The translations under genes and the position numbers were made by a program. Shown here piece by piece: positions 52,737-61,070 of a stretch of DNA of 61,472 bases. Within the stretch, counting starts at the first letter, position 1. Each line of letters opens with the position of its first letter. The stretch is from positions 1 through 61,472 of the forward strand of contig NZ_AUGY01000049.1 of the NCBI RefSeq assembly GCF_000422905.1, given 5' to 3'. The notes below the pieces were generated by a model. It was not told the DNA's origin. It was given only the letters and a program-made list of their open reading frames with translations, and searched no databases. Source of the stretch: Paenibacillus alginolyticus DSM 5050 = NBRC 15375 (GTDB taxonomy: Bacteria; Bacillota; Bacilli; Paenibacillales; NBRC-103111).

Positions 52737-53816
52737 TTAAATATGTCTGTCAATGAACACTTGTTCTTGAATTCTTTTGAGACCTTCCTTAATGGCTCGA
52801 GCTCTCACTTCGCCGATACCGTCAACTTCATCTAATTCTTCAATTGTCGCCATCATCATGTGAGGCAAATAACCAAACTTTTCGACCAGATTCGCAATAA
52901 TAATAGATGGCAGCCGCGGAATTTTGCCTAAAATTCGGAACCCTCGAGGAGAAACCGGTTCTTCAGCAATAGAATTCGTATGCGGATATCCAAGCAATCG
53001 GATGATTTGGTGGGGCTCCAGCAGTTCATCCGAGGATAACCGCTTTAAGCCTGCTTGCATTTCTTTGACACGGTCTTCCGATAAATCACGTACATAATCT
53101 TTTACGATCAAACGCGCTTCAAGTTCCGCATTCCCAACAAGTTCTTCCAGCTGCATGCTGATGAGGCGGCCTTCATTCCCAAGCTCATTAATGTATCGAT
53201 TAATCTCTGCTTTAATACGCAGCACCATCTCGAACCGAGCAATGACATTGGTAACATCGTGCAGAGTAACCAATTCCTCAAATTCGGATGCGCTTAGATT
53301 GGTCAGCGACTGATCCAGCACGACTTTGTAACGCTCCAACGTCTGGATCGCTTGATTCGCCTTGGTCAGGATGACACCTATATCCTTCAACGCGTAACGC
53401 AAATTCCCTTGATAAAGCGTTATTACATTACGCCGCTGTGAAATCGAAACAACTAATTTGTTTGTTTGCTTCGCAACACGTTCAGCTGTCCTATGCCTAA
53501 TTCCCGTCTCCGAGGATGAGATAGAAGAATCAGGGATTAATTGTGTGTTCGCATATAGGATGCGCTTGATATCCTCACTAAGGATAATCGCGCCATCCAT
53601 TTTGGCAAGCTCATATAAATAGTTGGGAGAAAAATCACAATCTATGGAAAAACCGCCATCCACGATTTCCGTTACTTCTGCACTATATCCAACTACAATA
53701 AGTCCACCCGTTTTGGCGCGTAGGACATTCTCTAACCCATCACGGAACGGTGTACCAGGTGCTACCATTTGCAGCAATTGGCTCATGACGTCTCGCTTTA
53801 TCTCTTCTTTGCTCAT
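52737..53816 (-). CDS. disA: DNA-integrity scanning protein DisA (diadenylate cyclase)
   Basis: The 359-residue octameric enzyme makes c-di-AMP from two ATP. The DAC domain carries the DGA motif (KMDGAIILSED) and RHRTAER (GIRHRTAERVAKQ). A helical spine and a C-terminal helix-hairpin-helix DNA-binding domain (ATIEELDEVDGIGEVRARAIKEGL) follow. In Bacillus DisA is controlled by DNA branches and inhibited by its neighbour RadA. The start is the second ATG at 53816, six bases after AGGAGG. The first (53819) is only three bases away. Confidence 0.97.
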   Translation of the reverse strand: MSKEEIKRDVMSQLLQMVAPGTPFRDGLENVLRAKTGGLIVVGYSAEVTEIVDGGFSIDCDFSPNYLYELAKMDGAIILSEDIKRILYANTQLIPDSSISSSETGIRHRTAERVAKQTNKLVVSISQRRNVITLYQGNLRYALKDIGVILTKANQAIQTLERYKVVLDQSLTNLSASEFEELVTLHDVTNVIARFEMVLRIKAEINRYINELGNEGRLISMQLEELVGNAELEARLIVKDYVRDLSEDRVKEMQAGLKRLSSDELLEPHQIIRLLGYPHTNSIAEEPVSPRGFRILGKIPRLPSIIIANLVEKFGYLPHMMMATIEELDEVDGIGEVRARAIKEGLKRIQEQVFIDRHI

Positions 53817-53856
53817 CATTTTCCTCCTGAAGGCTTGCAGGTTGAATGACCACGAG

Positions 53857-54096
53857 TTAACCCAGTGCCGCTTTCAATGCCTCTGCTACCGTGTTCACTC
53901 GGATAATCTCCATACCGGGCGAATGTGTCCATCCCTTCAAACATTTCTCTGGCATAATCACTCTACGGAAGCCAAGCTTTTCCGCTTCCTTCACACGTTG
54001 ATCAATCCGGGATACACCCCGGACTTCTCCGGTCAACCCAATCTCACCGAACACCACATCATAGGGCCTGGTAGGCCGATCCTTAAAGCTGGATGC
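53857..54096 (-). pseudogene. radA: 3' fragment of the native radA
   Basis: The last 79 codons of an ordinary RadA remain: ASSFKDRPTRPYDVVFGEIG, the VRGVSRIDQRVKEAEKLGF segment and MPEKCLKGWTHSPG, ending EALKAALG. This is the C-terminal Lon-protease-like part only. Homology begins exactly at GCATCCAGCTTTAAGG (start of the ASSFK segment). The zinc finger, RecA core and KNRFG motif are missing. It sits 40 bases before disA, where the end of radA is expected. It has no clear start or ribosome-binding site and cannot be functional as RadA. Confidence 0.9.
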
Positions 54097-54472
54097 AAAT
54101 TCTTTTACACGATATAATAGACGATTGGATTAGACAGGAATCCCTCTACATATAAATACATTTCACATTCGAAATTCATGCTGCTTTGATCCAACTTAAC
54201 ACCCTTAATCCGAACTGTACGACTGAATAGAGTCCAATTGCTAAATCCTTACAACTAAGTATAACGGAAAATTCATTCCTTTAAAAGAAGTTGTATATAA
54301 CGAAAGAACAGTTCTCATTTTCTTAGGATAACCAGTTTAGTTTATAACTAAGTTCGAAACTTTATCTTTCAATCTAATGACTCAAATTGGCAGGAGTCGA
54401 TATGTGTAGCTTCTTTATGTAGGTCACTCTCCGTTTAACTTGAAGTCTTTTACGCTCAACAATAGCTGTTTT
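54097..54472. other. AT-rich junction region between the radA fragment and the RadA homologue
   Basis: This stretch of about 375 bases has no convincing gene and is visibly AT-richer than its surroundings. On the minus strand, 54105-54248 is an open frame of 47 codons without a start (contains KGVKLDQSSMNFECEMYLYV). It ends nine bases from the radA junction and could be the end of a broken gene. A short palindrome, TTAGTT-ata-AACTAA, lies near 54340. No integrase, transposase or tRNA is seen. It is the most likely place for a recombination scar. Confidence 0.6.
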
Positions 54473-55903
54473 CTAATTATTTTCCTCATCCCAAGGTGCT
54501 CTCTCCTCTTTGCCTTTAGAAGAAGTGCCAAATACAGAGTGGATGACTTGGCTCAATGTCTTACATGGGATTACCTTTATTGTTGAAAACGTAGTTGTAC
54601 TTTTCAATCCATTGAGCGCAACATAGACACGTTTGAAACCCATTCTTTCAAGTTCTCTAATTCTTAGTTCTAATGTAGGTACTTTTTTTAATTCACCCGT
54701 TAATCCAATATCTGCGATAAATACAGTATCATTTGGGATCCCCTGATTCTTGCAGGAAGATACAATGCTCATTATCGCGGCTAAATTTGATGATTGTTCT
54801 TTTAAACGAATACCGCCTGTCGTTTTAACAACCACGTTCTTATCATGAAGAGGGATATTGGCTCTTTGCTCCATGATGCTGATAAGTGTATTCACATGGT
54901 CCTTTTTTAAACATTCAGCAATCCGGCTTGGGTATGGCATGAACGTGGTTGATACCAAACTTTCTATTTCCAGAATGATGGGTCTTGTGCCTTCTTTAAC
55001 GACTGTTAATGCACTTCCACTAACTACATCATTCTCGTCTCTTTGTGTCATAAAGAACTCTGAGGGATTATCAATAGGTGTCAATCCTTGCTCACCCATT
55101 GTGAAAAATCCAAGCTCTCCTGTGCTGGCGTAGCGATTTTTAGTCGAAAATAGCTGTTTTAGCTCCTCGCCTTCCTCCCCCTCAAGAACAAGAACAGCAT
55201 CTACCAAGTGTTCTAATGCTCTTAATCCAGCTAATTCGTTATCTTTGGTCATCTGCCCAACCATTATAATGGCTCTTGGTCTTTGTGCATCTTTTGCGAC
55301 CTTTAAGAGAGTATTCGCGCATTCCATCGTCTGCGTGGGTGAGCCAGGTCTTTGCGGATATTCTTCTAATACAAAAGTTTGAATACTATCAATAATAATG
55401 AGGTCAGGATCTACTTGGTCAATACAACCTAAGACATTATTCAAACTATTATCAGAATAAACCCAAACGTTTTTATGAATATCTTGCAAGACTCGCTCTG
55501 CTCTTCTCTTTATCTGACTATCACTTTCTTCACCTGAAGCATACAGCACTTTCAATCCTTGCTTTGCCACATCATCTGATATTTGCAATAAGAGTGTGGA
55601 TTTTCCCGCACCTGGAACAGCCGTAATAATCGTAACAGAATCTTTAACGATTCCTCCACCCATTACACGATTAAATTCATTGTACTTGGTAACAATCCTA
55701 TCACTGTTTTGGGATACGGTATCTGTAAGACGGTTTATGATAACATTCTTCTTTTTGTTTATGCCCTTCTGACCACCACTAGGAGCGTTTATAACATCGT
55801 CTTCTTCAAGAGTATTCCACTCACGACAACTACTGCACGAACCTTGCCATTTTGGATGCTCTTGACCACAACTGGTACATTTATAAATGATTTTCTTTTT
55901 CAT
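54473..55903 (-). CDS. Divergent RadA/Sms-family DNA repair ATPase, probable replacement of native radA
   Basis: The 476-residue RadA-type protein has an N-terminal zinc finger (C9, C12, C23, C26) and a RecA-like core with AVPGAGKST (95-103) and DLIIIDSIQT. The RadA-specific motif reads KNRYAS rather than the usual KNRFG. The C-terminal domain is Lon-protease-like, but FIADIGLTGE replaces the usual FGE-type segment and EQSSNLAA replaces EPAxDLA. RadA helps to process recombination intermediates by branch migration. This copy is far from the Paenibacillus-like fragment at 53857 and is AT-richer, which suggests transfer. A terminator separates it from clpC. Confidence 0.88.
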   Translation of the reverse strand: MKKKIIYKCTSCGQEHPKWQGSCSSCREWNTLEEDDVINAPSGGQKGINKKKNVIINRLTDTVSQNSDRIVTKYNEFNRVMGGGIVKDSVTIITAVPGAGKSTLLLQISDDVAKQGLKVLYASGEESDSQIKRRAERVLQDIHKNVWVYSDNSLNNVLGCIDQVDPDLIIIDSIQTFVLEEYPQRPGSPTQTMECANTLLKVAKDAQRPRAIIMVGQMTKDNELAGLRALEHLVDAVLVLEGEEGEELKQLFSTKNRYASTGELGFFTMGEQGLTPIDNPSEFFMTQRDENDVVSGSALTVVKEGTRPIILEIESLVSTTFMPYPSRIAECLKKDHVNTLISIMEQRANIPLHDKNVVVKTTGGIRLKEQSSNLAAIMSIVSSCKNQGIPNDTVFIADIGLTGELKKVPTLELRIRELERMGFKRVYVALNGLKSTTTFSTIKVIPCKTLSQVIHSVFGTSSKGKEERAPWDEENN

Positions 55904-55905
55904 AG

Positions 55906-56037
55906 TTAAAATTCACTTCCCCAATTAATCAAATAGTTCTTCAAACTCTTCCAATAACTATGCTTTATTTTCCTTAAATAAGGTTTCATTGGTGATAACT
56001 GTTTGTTTATTTCTGCATCCACCGTTCTATCATACAT
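55906..56037 (-). CDS. Possible 43-residue peptide upstream of the divergent radA
   Basis: A short open frame (begins MYDRTVDAEINKQLSPMKPY) ends two bases before the RadA homologue's start codon. It is Lys- and Tyr-rich and could be coupled to the downstream gene. The ribosome-binding site is weak (AAAAGA). A promoter-like TTGATA-17-TAAAAG at 56039-56067 would start transcription after its ATG. It may be a real small gene, the end of a broken gene, or chance. Confidence 0.3.
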   Translation of the reverse strand: MYDRTVDAEINKQLSPMKPYLRKIKHSYWKSLKNYLINWGSEF

Positions 56038-56125
56038 TCTTTTATGTATTTCTTACATATTTATCAACAGAAATGAGCTATTATCGGCTAATGAATAATG
56101 TCGAATAGCTATGGGGCTGAGATAA

Positions 56126-56172
56126 ATAAAAAGCATTTTGCTGCACCCTAGACAGGATGGAGCAAAATGCTT
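56126..56172 (-). terminator. Terminator after clpC
   Basis: A perfect 12-bp stem, AAGCATTTTGCT/AGCAAAATGCTT, is followed by TTTATTTA on the minus strand, 12 bases after the clpC stop codon. In B. subtilis radA and disA continue in the clpC operon. Here the transcript should end. Confidence 0.88.
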
Positions 56173-56183
56173 CTTTGCTTTCA

Positions 56184-58625
56184 TTATTTCGCGGCTACGC
56201 CTTCGCCCTTCAGGACGACAAGTTCGCCATCTTTCTCATCAATGGTTAAAGAGTCACCTTTGGCAATATTGCCTCTGAGCAGTTCCTCAGACAAGCGATC
56301 CTCGATATGCTTCTGAATCGCTCTGCGCAGCGGTCTCGCTCCGTAAGTCGGATCGAATCCTTCTTTGGCAAGGAATACCTTTGCTTTGTCTGTTAGCAAG
56401 AAATCAACCTCTTGCTCTTTCAAACGTTTGCGTAGATCATCGGCCATCAGGCTGACAATTTGTGCGATATGTGCTTCATCTAAGGAGTGGAACACGATAA
56501 TTTCATCGATACGGTTAAGAAACTCGGGGCGGAAGCTTTTCTTGAGCTCGCCCATTACTTTTTCCTTCATATTGGTGTAATCTCTACCTGCATCGACAGC
56601 AGCCGTAAAGCCAAGCGAAGAATTTTTCTTAATCATATCCGCGCCAACATTGGATGTCATAATAATCAATGTGTTACGGAAATCAACCGTGCGTCCTTTG
56701 GAATCTGTTAAACGACCATCTTCCAGCACTTGCAATAGAATGTTGAACACTTCTGGATGTGCTTTCTCGATCTCATCGAGCAGTACGACTGAATATGGCT
56801 TACGGCGTACTTTCTCTGTGAGTTGACCGCCTTCTTCGTATCCAACGTAACCCGGAGGCGCCCCTACTAATCTGGAAGTCGAGTGCTTCTCCATATATTC
56901 CGACATATCAATTCGGACTACAGCGTTATCATCACCGAATAGAGATTCTGCTAATGCGCGTGCTAATTCGGTTTTACCAACACCCGTTGGTCCGAGGAAT
57001 ATGAAGGAGCCCATTGGACGCTTCGGATCTTTCAGACCTGCTCTAGCGCGGCGAATGGCACGGCTTACCGCTTTAACAGCTTCTTCTTGGCCAATGACAC
57101 GTTCATGAAGAATATCTTCCATTTTGAGCAGACGCTCTGTTTCTTCTTCAGCAAGTTTACTTACCGGAATTCCTGTCCAGCTCGCCACAATTTGCGCGAT
57201 ATCATCTGGCGTTACTTCTGTGTCCAAACGACCTTGCTTCTCTTTCCAATCATTCTTCGTTGTATCCAGCTCTTCGCGAAGCTTCTGCTCTGTATCACGA
57301 AGTCCAGCTGCTTTCTCGAATTCTTGACTTTGAACCGCTGCATCTTTCTCCTTACGGATGTTATCCAGCTTGCTCTCAAGCTGTTTCAATGAAGGCGGCG
57401 TTGTGTAAGAACGCAGTCTTACTTTGGAGCTCGCCTCATCAATCAAATCGATTGCTTTATCCGGTAAGAAACGATCCGTAATGTAACGATCAGAAAGCTT
57501 AACAGCTTCTTGGATAGCAGCATCCGTAATTTTCACACGGTGATGAGCTTCATAACGATCACGCAATCCATAAAGGATTTGAATCGCTTCCTCAGGGGAT
57601 GGTTGATCAACTGTAATAGGTTGGAAACGACGCTCTAAAGCCGCATCTTTTTCGATATACTTACGATATTCATCCAACGTTGTAGCACCAATACATTGCA
57701 GCTCGCCTCTGGCAAGCGCCGGTTTAAGGATATTGGAGGCATCAATTGCACCTTCAGCTCCGCCAGCGCCAATCAATGTGTGAAGCTCATCAATGAATAG
57801 TACAATATTGCCCGCTTGACGAATTTCGTCCATGATCTTCTTGAGACGGTCTTCGAACTCGCCGCGATACTTAGTCCCTGCTACAACAGAGCCCATATCG
57901 AGCGTCATAACTCTTTTATCCTTCAACGTTTCCGGAATTTCATTGTTAATAATTTTCTGAGCAAGGCCTTCCGCAATCGCTGTTTTACCAACACCTGGCT
58001 CACCGATCAGTACTGGATTGTTCTTCGTTCTGCGGCTTAACACTTGAATAACACGCTCAATTTCTTTGCTGCGCCCAATCACAGGATCCAGATGACCTTC
58101 TTTGGCATACGCCGTCAAATCGCGTGCTAAACCATCCAAAGTAGGCGTGTTCACATTCGGATTACTACCATGACTTGGTGACACGGTCTCGCTGCTTCCA
58201 AGCAATTGAAGGACTTGTTGACGTGCTTTATTCAAAGAGACACCTAAGTTATTAAGGACTCTTGCAGCAACACCTTCTCCTTCGCGAATAAGTCCGAGTA
58301 AAATATGTTCAGTCCCCACATACGTGTGACCTAATTTTCTCGCTTCATCCATCGAAAGCTCAATGACCTTCTTCGCTCTAGGTGTATACGCAATGTTGGT
58401 AGGTTGCTCTTGTCCTCTGCCAATCAGTGACTCCACTTCGTCTTGAATTTTCTCAAGACCTAAGCCCAAAGCAACGAGCGCTTTAGCGGCAATGCCTTCC
58501 CCTTCACGAATAAGACCAAGTAAAATGTGCTCCGTACCAATATTGTTATGCCCTAAACGAACAGCTTCTTCTTGAGCAAGAGAGAGAACCTTCTGCGCAC
58601 GTTCCGTAAATCTTCCAAACATCAT
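56184..58625 (-). CDS. clpC: ClpC AAA+ unfoldase
   Basis: The 813-residue Hsp100 protein has two Clp-N repeats (about 1-145), AAA domain 1 with GEPGVGKT, a middle coiled coil with a UVR motif (EFEKAAGLRDTEQKLREE) and AAA domain 2 with GPTGVGKT. The ClpP-binding loop region is near SSLGFTAAVD. It degrades McsB-phosphorylated and MecA-delivered proteins with ClpP. The start is the first of two ATGs at 58625, seven bases after GGAGGT. It is the last gene of the CtsR-controlled operon. Confidence 0.98.
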   Translation of the reverse strand: MMFGRFTERAQKVLSLAQEEAVRLGHNNIGTEHILLGLIREGEGIAAKALVALGLGLEKIQDEVESLIGRGQEQPTNIAYTPRAKKVIELSMDEARKLGHTYVGTEHILLGLIREGEGVAARVLNNLGVSLNKARQQVLQLLGSSETVSPSHGSNPNVNTPTLDGLARDLTAYAKEGHLDPVIGRSKEIERVIQVLSRRTKNNPVLIGEPGVGKTAIAEGLAQKIINNEIPETLKDKRVMTLDMGSVVAGTKYRGEFEDRLKKIMDEIRQAGNIVLFIDELHTLIGAGGAEGAIDASNILKPALARGELQCIGATTLDEYRKYIEKDAALERRFQPITVDQPSPEEAIQILYGLRDRYEAHHRVKITDAAIQEAVKLSDRYITDRFLPDKAIDLIDEASSKVRLRSYTTPPSLKQLESKLDNIRKEKDAAVQSQEFEKAAGLRDTEQKLREELDTTKNDWKEKQGRLDTEVTPDDIAQIVASWTGIPVSKLAEEETERLLKMEDILHERVIGQEEAVKAVSRAIRRARAGLKDPKRPMGSFIFLGPTGVGKTELARALAESLFGDDNAVVRIDMSEYMEKHSTSRLVGAPPGYVGYEEGGQLTEKVRRKPYSVVLLDEIEKAHPEVFNILLQVLEDGRLTDSKGRTVDFRNTLIIMTSNVGADMIKKNSSLGFTAAVDAGRDYTNMKEKVMGELKKSFRPEFLNRIDEIIVFHSLDEAHIAQIVSLMADDLRKRLKEQEVDFLLTDKAKVFLAKEGFDPTYGARPLRRAIQKHIEDRLSEELLRGNIAKGDSLTIDEKDGELVVLKGEGVAAK

Positions 58626-58685
58626 AGAGAACACCTCCAAAATTAGTATATCTATGGAAATCCTAAAGGATGAATCTTATCTTTC

Positions 58686-59747
58686 TTAAACCCTACCAAA
58701 TCTTTCGCGTATCAACTCTGCCCTGCGTATATCTCGCTCTTCGGCATTCAATTTCTCACCGGCATATTGTTGAAGAAAACCAGGCTGCGTCATCACCAAC
58801 AGCTCATTCAAAACATTCGATGAAACGTTGTTGATTATTCCAAGATCAATGCCAAGTCTCACATCTGATAAACGCTGCGCGGCTTCCTTCGAATCCATGA
58901 TTCCCGCATATGACAATATACCTAATGAACGGTTCACACGATCTATTATCCGCATTCGGGACTCTTGAATCAGCTTATGTCTCGCAGCACGTTCATGCTC
59001 TATAATTTGCCGTGCTACACTGTGTAAATTATCAATAATCTCATCTTCAGATTGGCCAAGCGTAATTTGATTCGATATTTGAAACAGATTTCCTAAAGCT
59101 TCGCTGCCTTCCCCGTATAATCCTCTAACTGTCAACCCAACTTGCGTAACAGCTGATAAAATCCGATTAATTTGTTGGCTTAGCACTAGCGCCGGTAAAT
59201 GCATCATCACCGAAGCGCGGATTCCGGTACCGACATTCGTAGGGCAGCTTGTTAAGTAGCCCCTTTTTTCGTCATATCCGTAATCCAGCTGTGTTTCAAA
59301 AATATCATCGATTTGGTTCGCCAAATCCCACACTTCTTTAATCTGAAAACCGGGACATAAACATTGTATGCGAAGATGATCCTCTTCGTTGATCATAATA
59401 CTAATGGATTCATTTTCGCTTAAAATAACGGCGCCATTCCTGGACTCGTTAGCTAAATTAGGGCTAATTAAATGCTTTTCTACCAGAACCATTCGCTCTA
59501 GCTCATTCAGATCAGACAGCGGAATGAGTGAAAAATTACTTATCGTTTCCAACTCATCATTTTCAAGCACACCGGACAAATGATCCAGTACTTCTTGTGA
59601 TTGTTGATTCGTCGCTAACATTGGATAAGGGTAGTCCCTAAGGTTGCGAGCAATGCGGATCCGACTACTGATGACGATATCCGACTCTGGCCCTTCGCCT
59701 TTCATCCATTCGCTTAATGCATCTGCTGTAAACCGCTGTGATGTCAC
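58686..59747 (-). CDS. mcsB: Protein-arginine kinase McsB
   Basis: The 353-residue enzyme of the phosphagen-kinase fold phosphorylates arginines and so marks proteins for ClpCP. It inactivates CtsR on heat shock. The kinase segments DIVISSRIRIARNL, LTSCPTNVGTGIRASVMMHLP and VRGLYGEGSEALG are present, as is the allosteric phosphoarginine site RDIRRA near the C-terminus. The start is taken as the GTG at 59747 (MTSQRFTADALSEWMKG), which aligns with the family. The GTG at 59756 sits almost on the AAGGAGG site. Confidence 0.96.
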   Translation of the reverse strand: MTSQRFTADALSEWMKGEGPESDIVISSRIRIARNLRDYPYPMLATNQQSQEVLDHLSGVLENDELETISNFSLIPLSDLNELERMVLVEKHLISPNLANESRNGAVILSENESISIMINEEDHLRIQCLCPGFQIKEVWDLANQIDDIFETQLDYGYDEKRGYLTSCPTNVGTGIRASVMMHLPALVLSQQINRILSAVTQVGLTVRGLYGEGSEALGNLFQISNQITLGQSEDEIIDNLHSVARQIIEHERAARHKLIQESRMRIIDRVNRSLGILSYAGIMDSKEAAQRLSDVRLGIDLGIINNVSSNVLNELLVMTQPGFLQQYAGEKLNAEERDIRRAELIRERFGRV

Positions 59748-59770
59748 TGGATTCACACCTCCTTACAAAC

Positions 59771-60283
59771 TCACATACCCGCAATTTTCTTCTCAATTTC
59801 ACGAATTTGATCACGAATCTTTGCAGCCTGTTCGAACTCTTCTTGTTCGATACAGGTCATCATATCCTTCTTGAGCGTATCAATTTCCCGTTTACATTGG
59901 ATGATGCCACCACTTCGCTTGGGCACTTTCCCAACGTGAACGATATTTCCATGCACTCTTTTGAAGAGAGGATCTAACTTTTCTGAAAAGCTTTGATAGC
60001 AAGATCCGCAACCAAAACGTCCTAATTTACTAAACTGAGAATACGTAAGGCCACAGCTCTCACAACGGATCGCCTGAGACTTTGCAGCGGATAGCGATGA
60101 TGGTTCGAAATCAAGTAATCCTGATAACAGATTGTGAATCGAAAATCCGTTAGATGTTCCTGGAATCATTTCGCCCTTTTCACGAGCGCAATTCTCACAA
60201 ATGTGGAACTCGTTCTTGTCTCCATTCACAATCTTTGTAAAATGAAGAGTCGCCGGTCGTTTCCCGCATTCCTGACAAATCAT
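59771..60283 (-). CDS. mcsA: McsA, activator of McsB
   Basis: The 170-residue protein has zinc-finger CxxC pairs (MICQECGK, HICENCARE, IRCESCG, FGCGSC) and a C-terminal UVR domain (CIEQEEFEQAAKIRDQIREIEKKI). It activates the McsB kinase and takes part in the heat-shock and metal-stress response. It lies between ctsR and mcsB as in other Firmicutes. Confidence 0.96.
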   Translation of the reverse strand: MICQECGKRPATLHFTKIVNGDKNEFHICENCAREKGEMIPGTSNGFSIHNLLSGLLDFEPSSLSAAKSQAIRCESCGLTYSQFSKLGRFGCGSCYQSFSEKLDPLFKRVHGNIVHVGKVPKRSGGIIQCKREIDTLKKDMMTCIEQEEFEQAAKIRDQIREIEKKIAGM

Positions 60284-60296
60284 TTCATATGCCTCC

Positions 60297-60758
60297 TCAT
60301 CTGCTAAGCAAGGATATCAGCATTGCTTTAAGAATCTTAGCCCGAATTTCATCGCGCAGCGGGAGCTTGAAGGTCAACACATCTCTCGAAATTGCGGCCC
60401 GAATCAGGTTAGCTTCTCGTGTTGAAATATAGTGGCCTTCCTGCAGTTGGTATACGAGTCCTTCTGAAGTGACTTGATCAATGTGCGTATGAATCGTGCG
60501 AAAAATGTGGTCTAAAATGGACCCGTGACTCTTGAGCTCGATTTTTTGGATACGTATGTATCCACCACCGCCGCGCTTGCTTTCCACAATGTAACCTTTT
60601 TCCAAGGTAAACCTTGTACTGATCACATAATTGATTTGGGAAGGCACACATTGGAACTGATCAGCTAGATCATTGCGTTGAATCTCAATGGCCCCTTCGG
60701 AACTCTGCTGCAAGACATGTTTTAAATACTGCTCAATAATTTCTGATACGTTGCGCAT
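60297..60758 (-). CDS. ctsR: CtsR transcriptional repressor of class III heat-shock genes
   Basis: The 153-residue repressor has a winged helix (DLADQFQCVPSQINYVISTRF) and the wing ESKRGGGGYIRI, whose glycine-rich loop senses heat. The C-terminal dimer domain ends RDEIRAKILKAML. It controls its own operon through the CtsR box upstream. The start is the ATG at 60758 after GGAGGA. A TTG one codon earlier is less likely. Confidence 0.97.
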   Translation of the reverse strand: MRNVSEIIEQYLKHVLQQSSEGAIEIQRNDLADQFQCVPSQINYVISTRFTLEKGYIVESKRGGGGYIRIQKIELKSHGSILDHIFRTIHTHIDQVTSEGLVYQLQEGHYISTREANLIRAAISRDVLTFKLPLRDEIRAKILKAMLISLLSR

Positions 60759-60794
60759 CAATTCGTCCTCCCAGATTGCCAGAAGTAAATTGAC

Positions 60795-60811
60795 TTTGAC
60801 TTTCTTTGACC
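60795..60811 (-). promoter_or_regulatory. CtsR operator
   Basis: On the minus strand GGTCAAA-gaa-AGTCAAA is an exact heptad direct repeat of the CtsR consensus. It lies at about +2 to +18 relative to the expected transcript start, so bound CtsR should block the promoter. Confidence 0.93.
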
Positions 60812-60819
60812 TTAACTAG

Positions 60820-60848
60820 ATTATAATCATTTCCTTTCTTTTTGACAA
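60820..60848 (-). promoter_or_regulatory. ctsR operon promoter (sigma-A)
   Basis: On the minus strand TTGTCA (60843-60848) and a perfect TATAAT (60820-60825) have a 17-base spacer, directly upstream of the CtsR box. I saw no sigma-B-type promoter, which B. subtilis has in addition. Confidence 0.88.
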
Positions 60849-60942
60849 GTACTGCTCTATAATCCAATCCATAATGATCCGATATCCAAAAGTGAACCTT
60901 ACTATTGTTGACCTTACCTACAGTTTTATTCGAAATAAAAAC

Positions 60943-60976
60943 AAAAAAGCCTTCTTGAGATTTCTCTCAAAAAGAC
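60943..60976 (-). terminator. Second terminator between rrn and ctsR
   Basis: On the minus strand GTCTTTTTGAGA-gaaa-TCTCAAGAAGGC (12 pairs, two or three G-T) is followed by six T. It would stop residual rrn transcription before the ctsR promoter. Confidence 0.75.
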
Positions 60977-61070
60977 TCTTCATGAGGGGCAGGAGCAAAT
61001 GATCGGGTATATTCTGACGCGTGCGGGATTTTACTTAGTACCATGCATCTACTCGAACGGGCTTTTTCAA

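Noticed and set aside
53857..54057. Stand-alone 66-residue protein starting at a GTG in the radA fragment
   Set aside because: It is wholly contained in the C-terminal RadA remnant, lacks a ribosome-binding site and makes no complete domain.
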